A program made the position numbers and the translations under genes. A stretch of 64,000 nt of DNA from Auanema rhodensis (Eukaryota > Nematoda > Chromadorea > Rhabditida > Rhabditidae), in the NCBI GenBank assembly GCA_964057225.1, contig CAXKVF010000090.1, positions 86,823 through 150,822 of the forward strand. The letters are read 5' to 3'. Positions 11,969 to 25,167 of this stretch are shown here, in pieces. The notes beneath the pieces were generated by a model. The model searched no databases and was not told where the DNA came from. It saw nothing but the letters and a program-made list of their open reading frames with translations. The number at the start of each line of letters is the position of its first letter. The stretch's first letter is position 1.

Positions 11969-14900
11969 TCCAGATTAGTCTAAAAACAAATTTTTATTGA
12001 TATTGGTTCATGGTAACCATGACTTTGAAATTTACGTGAACTTTAATTTATGCTAATTAAATGTACACGTGATGTGCACTTGGTATGTAACTCGCTTCAC
12101 GTGAAAGATAAAGAGATGCGGTTTTCAAAATTAGATTCCCCTTGTCCATATTAGTCTAAAAACAAATTTTTATTGATATTGGTTCATGGTAACCATGACT
12201 TTGAAATTTACGTGAACTTTAATTTATGCTAATTAAATGTACACGTGATGTGCACTTGGTATGTAACTCGCTTCACGTGAAAGATAAAGAGATGCGGTTT
12301 TCAAAATTAGATTCCCCTTGTCCATATTAGTCTAAAAACAAATTTTTATTGATATTGGTTCATGGTAACCATGACTTTGAAATTTACGTGAACTTTAATT
12401 TATGCTAATTAAATGTACACGTGATGTGCACTTGGTATGTAACTCTCTTCACGTGAAAGATAAAGAGATGCGGTTTTCAAAATTAGATTCCCCATGTCCA
12501 TATTAGTCTAAAAACAAATTTTTATTGATATTGGTGCATGGTAACCATGACTTTGAAATTTACGTGAACTTTAATTTATGCTAATTAAATGTACACGTGA
12601 TGTGCACTTGGTATGTAACTCGCTTCACGTGAAAGATAAAGAGATGCGGTTTTCAAAATTAGATTACCCATGTCCATATTAGTCTAAAAACAAATTTTCA
12701 TTGATATTGATTCATGGTAACCATGACTTTGAAATTTACGTGAACTTTAATTTATGCTAATTAAATGTACACGTGATGTGCACTTGGTATGTAACTCTCT
12801 TCACGTGAAAGATAAAGAGATGCGGTTTTCAAAATTAGATTCCCCATGTCCATATTAGTCTAAAAACAAATTTTTATTGATATTGGTGCATGGTAACCAT
12901 GACTTTGAAATTTACGTGAACTTTAATTTATGCTAATTAAATGTACACGTGATGTGCACTTGGTATGTAACTCGCTTCACGTGAAAGATAAAGAGATGCG
13001 GTTTTCAAAATTAGATTCCCCATGTCCATATTAGTCTAAAAACAAATTTTTATTGATATTGGTGCATGGTAACCATGACTTTGAAATTTACGTGAACTTT
13101 AATTTATGCTAATTAAATGTACACGTGATGTGCACTTGGTATGTAACTCGCTTCACGTGAAAGATAAAGAGATGCGGTTTTCAAAATTAGATTACCCATG
13201 TCCATATTAGTCTAAAAACAAATTTTTATTGATATTGGTGCATGGTAACCATGACTTTTAAATTTACGTGAACTTTAATTTATGCTAATTAAATGTACAC
13301 GTGATGTGCACTTGGTATGTAATTCTCTTCACGTGAAAGATAAAGAGATGCGGTTTTCAAAATTAGATTCCCCATGTCCATATTAGTCTAAAAACAAATT
13401 TTTATTGATATTGGTGCATGGTAACCATGACTTTGAAATTTACGTGAACTTTAATTTATGCTAATTAAATGTACACGTGATGTGCACTTGGTATGTAACT
13501 CGCTTCACGTGAAAGATAAAGAGATGCGGTTTTCAAAATTAGATTCCCCATGTCCATATTAGTCTAAAAACAAATTTTTATTGATATTGGTGCATAGTAA
13601 CCATGACTTTGAAATTTACGTGAACTTTAATTTATGCTAATTAAATGTACACGTGATGTGCACTTGGTATGTAACTCGCGTCACGTGAAAGATAAAGAGA
13701 TGCGGTTTTCAAAATTAGATTCCCCATGTCCATATTAGTCTAAAAACAAATTTTTATTGATATTGCTTCATGGTAACCATGACTTTGAAATTTACGTGAA
13801 CTTTAATTTATGCTAATTAAATGTACACGTGATGTGCACTTGGTATGTAACTCGCTTCACGTGAAAGATAAAGAGATGCGGTTTCCAAAATTAGATTCCC
13901 CATGTCCATATTAGTCTAAAAACAAATTTTTATTGATATTGGTTCATGGTAACCATGACTTTGAAATTTACGTGAACTTTAATTTATGCTAATTAAATGT
14001 ACACGTGATGTGCACTTGGTATGTAACTCGCTTCACGTGAAAGATAAAGAGATGCGGTTTTCAAAATTAGATTACCCATGTCCATATTAGTCTAAAAACA
14101 AATTTTTATTGATATTGGTTCATGGTAACCATGACTTTGAAATTTACGTGAACTTTAATTTATGCTAATTAAATGTACACGTGATGTGCACTTGGTATGT
14201 AACTCGCTTCACGTGAAAGATAAAGAGATGCGGTTTTCAAAATTAGATTACCCATGTCCATATTAGTCTAAAAACAAATTTTTATTGATATTGGTTCATG
14301 GTAACCATGACTTTGAAATTTACGTGAACTTTAATTTATGCTAATTAAATGTACACGTGATGTGCACTTGGTATGTAACTCGCTTCACGTGAAAGATAAA
14401 GAGATGCGGTTTTCAAAATTAGATTCCCCATGTCCATATTAGTCTAAAAACAAATTTTTATTGATATTGGTTCATGGTAACCATGACTTTGAAATTTACG
14501 TGAACTTTAATTTATGCTAATTAAATGTACACGTGATGTGCACTTGGTATGTAACTCGCTTCACGTGAAAGATAAAGAGATGCGGTTTTCAAAATTAGAT
14601 TCCCCATGTCCATATCAGTCTAAAAACAAAGTTTTATTGATATTGGTTCATGGTAACCATGACTTTGAAATTTACGTGAACTTTAATTTATGCTAATTAA
14701 ATGTACACGTGATGTGCACTTGGTATGTAACTCGCTTCACGTGAAAGATAAAGAGATGCGGTTTTCAAAATTAGATTCTCCATGTCCATATTAGTCTAAA
14801 AACAAATTTTTATTGATATTGCTTCATGGTAACCATGACTTTGAAATTTACGTGAACTTTAATTTATGCTAATTAAATGTACACGTGATGTGCACTTGGT

Positions 14901-16192
14901 ATGTAACTCGCTTCACGTGAAAGATAAAGAGATGCGGTTTTCAAAATTAGATTCCCCATGTCCATATTAGTCTAAAAACAAATTTTTATTGATATTGGTT
15001 CATGGTAACCATGACTTTGAAATTTACGTGAACTTTAATTTATGCTAATTAAATGTACACGTGATGTGCACTTGGTATGTAACTTGCTTCACGTGAAAGA
15101 TAAAGAGATGCGGTTTTCAAAATTAGATTCCCCATGTCCATATTAGTCTAAAAACAAAGTTTTATTGATATTGGTTCATGGTAACCATGACTTTGAAATT
15201 TACGTGAACTTTAATTTATGCTAATTAAATGTACACGTGATGTGCACTTGGTATGTAACTCGCTTCACGTGAAAAATAAAGAGATGCGGTTTTCAAAATT
15301 AGATTCCCCATGTCCATATTAGTCTAAAAACAAATTTTTATTGATATTGCTTCATGGTAACCATGACTTTGAAATTTACGTGAACTTTAATTTATGCTAA
15401 TTAAATGTACACGTGATGTGCACTTGGTATGTAACTCGCTTCACGTGAAAGATAAAGAGATGCGGTTTTCAAAATTAGATTCCCCATCTCCATATTAGTC
15501 TAAAAACAAATTTTTATTGATATTGGTTCATGGTAACCATGACTTTGAAATTTACGTGAACTTTAATTTATGCTAATTAAATGTACACGTGATGTGCACT
15601 TGGTATGTAACTCGCTTCACGTGAAAGATAAAGAGATGCGGTTTTCAAAATTAGATTCCCCATGTCCATATTAGTCTAAAAACAAATTTTTATTGATATT
15701 GGTTCATGGTAACCATGACTTTGAAATTTACGTGAACTTTAATTTATGCTTATTAAGTGTACACATGATGTGCACTTGGTATGTAACTCGCTTCACGTGA
15801 AAGATAAAGAGATGCGGTTTTCAAAATTAGATTCCCCATGTCCATATTAGTCTAAAAACAAATTTTTATTGATATTGCTTCATGGTAACCATGACTTTGA
15901 AATTTACGTGAACTTTAATTTATGCTAATTAAATGTACACGTGATGTGCACTTGGTATGTAACTCGCTTCACGTGAAAGATAAAGAGATGCGGTTTTCAA
16001 AATTAGATTCCCCATGTCCATATTAGTCTAAAAACAAATTTTTGTTGATATTGGTGGATGGTAACCATGACTTTGTAATTTACGTGAACTTTAATTTATG
16101 CTTATTAAGTGTACACATGATGTGCACTTGGTATGTAACTCGCTTCACGTGAAAGATAAAGAGATGCGGTTTTCAAAATTAGATTCCCCATG
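11969..16192 (+). repeat. Most diverged patch of the array (monomers 69-92)
   Basis: Many changes here are private to one or two monomers: 11973, 12699, 12710, 13259, 13323, 13326, 13596, 13680, 13885, 14616, 14631, 14779, 15084, 15159, 15275 and 15488. Monomer 92 (16017-16192) is the most diverged unit seen, with seven substitutions (16044, 16056, 16057, 16076, 16103, 16109, 16117). GATTACCC at the monomer end recurs in monomers 72, 75, 80 and 81. A long class 2 run (74-78) is also here. No clear HOR repeats this patch, suggesting it has been homogenised less recently than the flanks. Confidence 0.7.
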
Positions 16193-18343
16193 TCCATATT
16201 AGTCTAAAAACAAATTTTTATTGATATTGCTTCATGGTAACCATGACTTTGAAATTTACGTGAACTTTAATTTATGCTAATTAAATGTACACGTGATGTG
16301 CACTTGGTATGTAACTCGCTTCACGTGAAAGATAAAGAGATGCGGTTTTCAAAATTAGATTCCCCATGTCCATATTAGTCTAAAAACAAATTTTTATTGA
16401 TATTGCTTCATGGTAACCATGACTTTGAAATTTACGTGAACTTTAATTTATGCTAATTAAATGTACACGTGATGTGCACTTGGTATGTAACTCGCTTCAC
16501 GTGAAAGATAAAAAGATGCGGTTTTCAAAATTAGATTCCCCATGTCCATATTAGTCTAAAAACAAATTTTTATTGATATTGCTTCATGGTAACCATGACT
16601 TTGAAATTTACGTGAACTTTAATTTATGCTAATTAAATGTACACGTGATGTGCACTTGGTATGTAACTCGCTTCACGTGAAAGATAAAGAGATGCGGTTT
16701 TCAAAATTAGATTCCCCATGTCCATATTAGTCTAAAAACAAATTTTTATTGATATTGCTTCATGGTAACCATGACTTTGAAATTTACGTGAACTTTAATT
16801 TATGCTAATTAAATGTACACGTGATGTGCACTTGGTATGTAACTCGCTTCACGTGAAAGATAAAGAGATGCGGTTTTCAAAATTAGATTCCCCATGTCCA
16901 TATTAGTCTAAAAACAAATTTTTATTGATATTGGTGCATGGTAACCATGACTTTGAAATTTACGTGAACTTTAATTTATGCTAATTAAATGTACACGTGA
17001 TGTGCACTTGGTATGTAACTCGCTTCACGTGAAAGATAAAGAGATGCGGTTTTCAAAATTAGATTCCCCATGTCCATATTAGTCTAAAAACAAATTTTTA
17101 TTGAAATTGCTTCATGGTAACCATGACTTTGAAATTTACGTGAACTTTAATTTATGCTAATTAAATGTACACGTGATGTGCACTTGGTATGTAACTCGCT
17201 TCACGTGAAAGATAAAGAGATGCGGTTTTCAAAATTAGATTCCCCATGTCCATATTAGTCTAAAAACAAATTTTTATTGATATTGGTTCATGGTAACCAT
17301 GACTTTGAAATTTACGTGAACTTTAATTTATGCTAATTAAATGTACACGTGATGTGCACTTGGTATGTAACTCGCTTCACGTGAAAGATAAAGAGATGCG
17401 GTTTTCAAAATTAGATTCCCCATGTCCATATTAGTCTAAAAACAAATTTTTATTGATATTGGTTCATGGTAACCATGACTTTGAAATTTACGTGAACTTT
17501 AATTTATGCTAATTAAATGTACACGTGATGTGCACTTGGTATGTAACTCGCTTCACGTGAAAGATAAAGAGATGCGGTTTTCAAAATTAGATTCCCCATG
17601 TCCATATTAGTCTAAAAACAAATTTTTATTGATATTGGTGCATGGTAACCATGACTTTGAAATTTACGTGAACTTTAATTTATGCTTATTAAATGTACAC
17701 GTGATGTGCACTTGGTATGTAACTCGCTTCACGTGAAAGATAAAGAAATGCGGTTTTCAAAATTAGATTCCCCATGTCCATATTAGTCTAAAAACAAATT
17801 TTTATTGATATTGGTTCATGGTAACCATGACTTTGAAATTTACGTGAACTTTAATTTATGCTAATTAAATGTACACGTGATGTGCACTTGGTATGTAACT
17901 CGCTTCACGTGAAAGATAAAGAGATGCGGTTTTCAAAATTAGATTCCCCATGTCCATATTAGTCTAAAAACAAATTTTTATTGATATTGGTTCATGGTAA
18001 CCATGACTTTGAAATTTACGTGAACTTTAATTTATGCTAATTAAATGTACACGTGATGTGCACTTGGTATGTAACTCGCTTCACGTGAAAGATAAAGAGA
18101 TGCGGTTTTCAAAATTAGATTCCCCATGTCCATATTAGTCTAAAAACAAATTTTTATTGATATTGGTGCATGGTAACCATGACTTTGAAATTTACGTGAA
18201 CTTTAATTTATGCTAATTAAATGTACACGTGATGTGCACTTGGTATGTAACTCGCTTCACGTGAAAGATAAAGAGATGCGGTTTTCAAAATTAGATTCCC
18301 CATGTCCATATTAGTCTAAAAACAAATTTTTATTGATATTGGT
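16193..18343 (+). repeat. Transition segment with class 3 run
   Basis: Monomers 93-96 are four class 3 copies in a row (94 has A at position 145), followed by class 2, then monomer 98 with TTGAAATTGC. Monomer 101 is the first class 2 copy with both T at position 87 and GAAATG, the marker unit of the next 7 kb. Several elements resemble pieces of the 18-25 kb HORs, but not in the same order. Confidence 0.6.
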
Positions 18344-20983
18344 GCATGGTAACCATGACTTTGAAATTTACGTGAACTTTAATTTATGCTAATTAAATGT
18401 ACACGTGATGTGCACTTGGTATGTAACTCGCTTCACGTGAAAGATAAAGAGATGCGGTTTTTAAAATTAGATTCCCCATGTCCATATTAGTCTAAAAACA
18501 AATTTTTATTGATATTGCTTCATGGTAACCATGACTTTGAAATTTACGTGAACTTTAATTTATGCTAATTAAATGTACACGTGATGTGCACTTGGTATGT
18601 AACTCGCTTCACGTGAAAGATAAAGAGATGCGGTTTTCAAAATTAGATTCCCCATGTCCATATTAGTCTAAAAACAAATTTTTATTGATATTGCTTCATG
18701 GTAACCATGACTTTGAAATTTACGTGAACTTTAATTTATGCTAATTAAATGTACACGTGATGTGCACTTGGTATGTAACTCGCTTCAAGTGAAAGATAAA
18801 GAGATGCGGTTTTCAAAATTAGATTCCCCATGTCCATATTAGTCTAAAAACAAATTTTTATTGATATTGCTTCATGGTAACCATGACTTTGAAATTTACG
18901 TGAACTTTAATTTATGCTAATTAAATGTACACGTGATGTGCACTTGGTATGTAACTCGCTTCACGTGAAAGATAAAAAGATGCGGTTTTCAAAATTAGAT
19001 TCCCCATGTCCATATTAGTCTAAAAACAAATTTTTATTGATATTGCTTCATGGTAACCATGACTTTGAAATTTACGTGAACTTTAATTTATGCTAATTAA
19101 ATGTACACGTGATGTGCACTTGGTATGTAACTCGCTTCACGTGAAAGATAAAGAGATGCGGTTTTCAAAATTAGATTCCCCATGTCCATATTAGTCTAAA
19201 AACAAATTTTTATTGATATTGCTTCATGGTAACCATGACTTTGAAATTTACGTGAACTTTAATTTATGCTAATTAAAAGTACACGTGATGTGCACTTGGT
19301 ATGTAACTCGCTTCACGTGAAAGATAAAGAGATGCGGTTTTCAAAATTAGATTCCCCATGTCCATATTAGTCTAAAAACAAATTTTTATTGATATTGGTT
19401 CATGGTAACCATGACTTTGAAATTTACGTGAACTTTAATTTATGCTAATTAAATGTACACGTGATGTGCACTTGGTATGTAACTCGCTTCACGTGAAAGA
19501 TAAAGAGATGCGGTTTTCAAAATTAGATTCCCCATGTCCATATTAGTCTAAAAACAAATTTTTATTGATATTGGTTCATGGTAACCATGACTTTGAAATT
19601 TACGTGAACTTTAATTTATGCTAATTAAATGTACACGTGATGTGCACTTGGTATGTAACTCGCTTCACGTGAAAGATAAAGAGATGCGGTTTTCAAAATT
19701 AGATTCCCCATGTCCATATTAGTCTAAAAACAAATTTTTATTGATATTGGTGCATGGTAACCATGACTTTGAAATTTACGTGAACTTTAATTTATGCTTA
19801 TTAAATGTACACGTGATGTGCACTTGGTATGTAACTCGCTTCACGTGAAAGATAAAGAAATGCGGTTTTCAAAATTAGATTCCCCATGTCCATATTAGTC
19901 TAAAAACAAATTTTTATTGATATTGGTTCATGGTAACCATGACTTTGAAATTTACGTGAACTTTAATTTATGCTAATTAAATGTACACGTGATGTGCACT
20001 TGGTATGTAACTCGCTTCACGTGAAAGATAAAGAGATGCGGTTCTCAAAATTAGATTCCCCATGTCCATATTAGTCTAAAAACAAATTTTTATTGATATT
20101 GCTTCATGGTAACCATGACTTTGAAATTTACGTGAACTTTAATTTATGCTAATTAAATGTACACGTGATGTGCACTTGGTATGTAACTCGCTTCACGTGA
20201 AAGATAAAGAGATGCGGTTTTCAAAATTAGATTCCCCATGTCCATATTAGTCTAAAAACAAATTTTTATTGATATTGGTGCATGGTAACCATGACTTTGA
20301 AATTTACGTGAACTTTAATTTATGCTAATTAAATGTACACGTGATGTGCACTTGGTATGTAACTCGCTTCACGTGAAAGATAAAGAGATGCGGTTTTCAA
20401 AATTAGATTCCCCATGTCCATATTAGTCTAAAAACAAATTTTTATTGAAATTGCTTCATGGTAACCATGACTTTGAAACTTACGTGAACTTTAATTTATG
20501 CTAATTAAATGTACACGTGATGTGCACTTGGTATGTAACTCGCTTCACGTGAAAGATAAAGAGATGCGGTTTTCAAAATTAGATTCCCCATGTCCATATT
20601 AGTCTAAAAACAAATTTTTATTGATATTGGTTCATGGTAACCATGACTTTGAAATTTACGTGAACTTTAATTTATGCTAATTAAATGTACACGTGATGTG
20701 CACTTGGTATGTAACTCGCTTCACGTGAAAGATAAAGAGATGCGGTTTTCAAAATTAGATTCCCCATGTCCATATTAGTCTAAAAACAAATTTTTATTGA
20801 TATTGGTTCATGGTAACCATGACTTTGAAATTTACGTGAACTTTAATTTATGCTAATTAAATGTACACGTGATGTGCACTTGGTATGTAACTCGCTTCAC
20901 GTGAAAGATAAAGAGATGCGGTTTTCAAAATTAGATTCCCCATGTCCATATTAGTCTAAAAACAAATTTTTATTGATATTGGT
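18344..20983 (+). repeat. Second 22-monomer-offset duplication, copy 1
   Basis: The stretch from late monomer 105 through monomer 119 matches late 127 through 141, again offset by 3872 bp. Shared rare markers: T at 18462, TCAAGTG at 18787, AAAAGTAC at 19277, the position-87 T with GAAATG in monomer 113, GTTCTC in 114, and GAAATTGC with AAACTTAC in 117. Monomer 105 is class 2 but 127 is class 1, while both have T at position 158, so the left breakpoint lies between 18344 and 18462. Confidence 0.85.
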
Positions 20984-22333
20984 TCATGGTAACCATGACT
21001 TTGAAATTTACGTGAACTTTAATTTATGCTAATTAAATGTACACGTGATGTGCACTTGGTATGTAACTCGCTTCACGTGAAAGATAAAGAGATGCGGTTT
21101 TCAAAATTAGATTCCCCATGTCCATATTAGTCTAAAAACAAATTTTTATTGATATTGGTGCATGGTAACCATGACTTTGAAATTTACGTGAACTTTAATT
21201 TATGCTTATTAAATGTACACGTGATGTGCACTTGGTATGTAACTCGCTTCACGTGAAAGATAAAGAAATGCGGTTTTCAAAATTAGATTCCCCATGTCCA
21301 TATTAGTCTAAAAACAAATTTTTATTGATATTGGTTCATGGTAACCATGACTTTGAAATTTACGTGAACTTTAATTTATGCTAATTAAATGTACACGTGA
21401 TGTGCACTTGGTATGTAACTCGCTTCACGTGAAAGATAAAGAGATGCGGTTCTCAAAATTAGATTCCCCATGTCCATATTAGTCTAAAAACAAATTTTTA
21501 TTGATATTGCTTCATGGTAACCATGACTTTGAAATTTACGTGAACTTTAATTTATGCTAATTAAATGTACACGTGATGTGCACTTGGTATGTAACTCGCT
21601 TCACGTGAAAGATAAAGAGATGCGGTTTTCAAAATTAGATTCCCCATGTCCATATTAGTCTAAAAACAAATTTTTATTGATATTGGTGCATGGTAACCAT
21701 GACTTTGAAATTTACGTGAACTTTAATTTATGCTAATTAAATGTACACGTGATGTGCACTTGGTATGTAACTCGCTTCACGTGAAAGATAAAGAGATGCG
21801 GTTTTCAAAATTAGATTCCCCATGTCCATATTAGTCTAAAAACAAATTTTTATTGAAATTGCTTCATGGTAACCATGACTTTGAAACTTACGTGAACTTT
21901 AATTTATGCTAATTAAATGTACACGTGATGTGCACTTGGTATGTAACTCGCTTCACGTGAAAGATAAAGAGATGCGGTTTTCAAAATTAGATTCCCCATG
22001 TCCATATTAGTCTAAAAACAAATTTTTATTGATATTGGTTCATGGTAACCATGACTTTGAAATTTACGTGAACTTTAATTTATGCTAATTAAATGTACAC
22101 GTGATGTGCACTTGGTATGTAACTCGCTTCACGTGAAAGATAAAGAGATGCGGTTTTCAAAATTAGATTCCCCATGTCCATATTAGTCTAAAAACAAATT
22201 TTTATTGATATTGGTTCATGGTAACCATGACTTTGAAATTTACGTGAACTTTAATTTATGCTAATTAAATGTACACGTGATGTGCACTTGGTATGTAACT
22301 CGCTTCACGTGAAAGATAAAGAGATGCGGTTTT
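19278..22333 (+). repeat. 8-monomer higher-order repeat (1408 bp), about 2.2 copies
   Basis: Monomers 111-118 and 119-126 carry the same series: 1, 1, 2 (position-87 T, GAAATG), 1 (GTTCTC), 3, 2, 3 (GAAATTGC, AAACTTAC), 1. A shortened version follows at 135-141. It overlaps copy 1 of the 22-monomer duplication, so at least two rounds of copying are layered here. Limits are the AAAAGTAC marker at 19277 on the left and T at 22334 on the right. Confidence 0.8.
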
Positions 22334-24855
22334 TAAAATTAGATTCCCCATGTCCATATTAGTCTAAAAACAAATTTTTATTGATATTGCTTCATGGTAA
22401 CCATGACTTTGAAATTTACGTGAACTTTAATTTATGCTAATTAAATGTACACGTGATGTGCACTTGGTATGTAACTCGCTTCACGTGAAAGATAAAGAGA
22501 TGCGGTTTTCAAAATTAGATTCCCCATGTCCATATTAGTCTAAAAACAAATTTTTATTGATATTGCTTCATGGTAACCATGACTTTGAAATTTACGTGAA
22601 CTTTAATTTATGCTAATTAAATGTACACGTGATGTGCACTTGGTATGTAACTCGCTTCAAGTGAAAGATAAAGAGATGCGGTTTTCAAAATTAGATTCCC
22701 CATGTCCATATTAGTCTAAAAACAAATTTTTATTGATATTGCTTCATGGTAACCATGACTTTGAAATTTACGTGAACTTTAATTTATGCTAATTAAATGT
22801 ACACGTGATGTGCACTTGGTATGTAACTCGCTTCACGTGAAAGATAAAAAGATGCGGTTTTCAAAATTAGATTCCCCATGTCCATATTAGTCTAAAAACA
22901 AATTTTTATTGATATTGCTTCATGGTAACCATGACTTTGAAATTTACGTGAACTTTAATTTATGCTAATTAAATGTACACGTGATGTGCACTTGGTATGT
23001 AACTCGCTTCACGTGAAAGATAAAGAGATGCGGTTTTCAAAATTAGATTCCCCATGTCCATATTAGTCTAAAAACAAATTTTTATTGATATTGCTTCATG
23101 GTAACCATGACTTTGAAATTTACGTGAACTTTAATTTATGCTAATTAAAAGTACACGTGATGTGCACTTGGTATGTAACTCGCTTCACGTGAAAGATAAA
23201 GAGATGCGGTTTTCAAAATTAGATTCCCCATGTCCATATTAGTCTAAAAACAAATTTTTATTGATATTGGTTCATGGTAACCATGACTTTGAAATTTACG
23301 TGAACTTTAATTTATGCTAATTAAATGTACACGTGATGTGCACTTGGTATGTAACTCGCTTCACGTGAAAGATAAAGAGATGCGGTTTTCAAAATTAGAT
23401 TCCCCATGTCCATATTAGTCTAAAAACAAATTTTTATTGATATTGGTTCATGGTAACCATGACTTTGAAATTTACGTGAACTTTAATTTATGCTAATTAA
23501 ATGTACACGTGATGTGCACTTGGTATGTAACTCGCTTCACGTGAAAGATAAAGAGATGCGGTTTTCAAAATTAGATTCCCCATGTCCATATTAGTCTAAA
23601 AACAAATTTTTATTGATATTGGTGCATGGTAACCATGACTTTGAAATTTACGTGAACTTTAATTTATGCTTATTAAATGTACACGTGATGTGCACTTGGT
23701 ATGTAACTCGCTTCACGTGAAAGATAAAGAAATGCGGTTTTCAAAATTAGATTCCCCATGTCCATATTAGTCTAAAAACAAATTTTTATTGATATTGGTT
23801 CATGGTAACCATGACTTTGAAATTTACGTGAACTTTAATTTATGCTAATTAAATGTACACGTGATGTGCACTTGGTATGTAACTCGCTTCACGTGAAAGA
23901 TAAAGAGATGCGGTTCTCAAAATTAGATTCCCCATGTCCATATTAGTCTAAAAACAAATTTTTATTGATATTGCTTCATGGTAACCATGACTTTGAAATT
24001 TACGTGAACTTTAATTTATGCTAATTAAATGTACACGTGATGTGCACTTGGTATGTAACTCGCTTCACGTGAAAGATAAAGAGATGCGGTTTTCAAAATT
24101 AGATTCCCCATGTCCATATTAGTCTAAAAACAAATTTTTATTGATATTGGTGCATGGTAACCATGACTTTGAAATTTACGTGAACTTTAATTTATGCTAA
24201 TTAAATGTACACGTGATGTGCACTTGGTATGTAACTCGCTTCACGTGAAAGATAAAGAGATGCGGTTTTCAAAATTAGATTCCCCATGTCCATATTAGTC
24301 TAAAAACAAATTTTTATTGAAATTGCTTCATGGTAACCATGACTTTGAAACTTACGTGAACTTTAATTTATGCTAATTAAATGTACACGTGATGTGCACT
24401 TGGTATGTAACTCGCTTCACGTGAAAGATAAAGAGATGCGGTTTTCAAAATTAGATTCCCCATGTCCATATTAGTCTAAAAACAAATTTTTATTGATATT
24501 GGTTCATGGTAACCATGACTTTGAAATTTACGTGAACTTTAATTTATGCTAATTAAATGTACACGTGATGTGCACTTGGTATGTAACTCGCTTCACGTGA
24601 AAGATAAAGAGATGCGGTTTTCAAAATTAGATTCCCCATGTCCATATTAGTCTAAAAACAAATTTTTATTGATATTGGTTCATGGTAACCATGACTTTGA
24701 AATTTACGTGAACTTTAATTTATGCTAATTAAATGTACACGTGATGTGCACTTGGTATGTAACTCGCTTCACGTGAAAGATAAAGAGATGCGGTTTTCAA
24801 AATTAGATTCCCCATGTCCATATTAGTCTAAAAACAAATTTTTATTGATATTGGT
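22216..24855 (+). repeat. Second 22-monomer-offset duplication, copy 2
   Basis: This repeats the marker order of the block beginning near 18344: T at 22334, TCAAGTG at 22659, AAAAGTAC at 23149, position-87 T at 23671, GTTCTC at 23915, GAAATTGC at 24321. I noticed no difference between copies inside the block. It ends where monomer 142 is class 2 with position-87 T while monomer 120 is class 1. Five class 3 monomers in a row (128-132) repeat the 106-110 run. Confidence 0.85.
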
Positions 24856-25143
24856 GCATGGTAACCATGACTTTGAAATTTACGTGAACTTTAATTTATG
24901 CTTATTAAATGTACACGTGATGTGCACTTGGTATGTAACTCGCTTCACGTGAAAGATAAAGAAATGCGGTTTTCAAAATTAGATTCCCCATGTCCATATT
25001 AGTCTAAAAACAAATTTTTATTGATATTGGTTCATGGTAACCATGACTTTGAAATTTACGTGAACTTTAATTTATGCTAATTAAATGTACACGTGATGTG
25101 CACTTGGTATGTAACTCGCTTCACGTGAAAGATAAAGAGATGC

Positions 25144-25147
25144 GATT
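25144..25147 (+). other. One-base deletion in monomer 143
   Basis: The consensus GCGGTTTTC reads GCGATTTC here: one base is lost and G appears changed to A. This makes monomer 143 (24993-25167) 175 bp long and shifts the phase by one for everything downstream. It is the first of six such losses. Confidence 0.9.
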
Positions 25148-25167
25148 TCAAAATTAGATTCCCCATG

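Noticed and set aside
14514-14696. A 60-codon open frame on the + strand
   Set aside because: It exists only because T to C at 14616 turns a TAG in the satellite into CAG. It runs through one monomer and stops in the next. The unit is 176 bp (not a multiple of 3), so frames rotate and no repeat protein is possible. No start context or family similarity.
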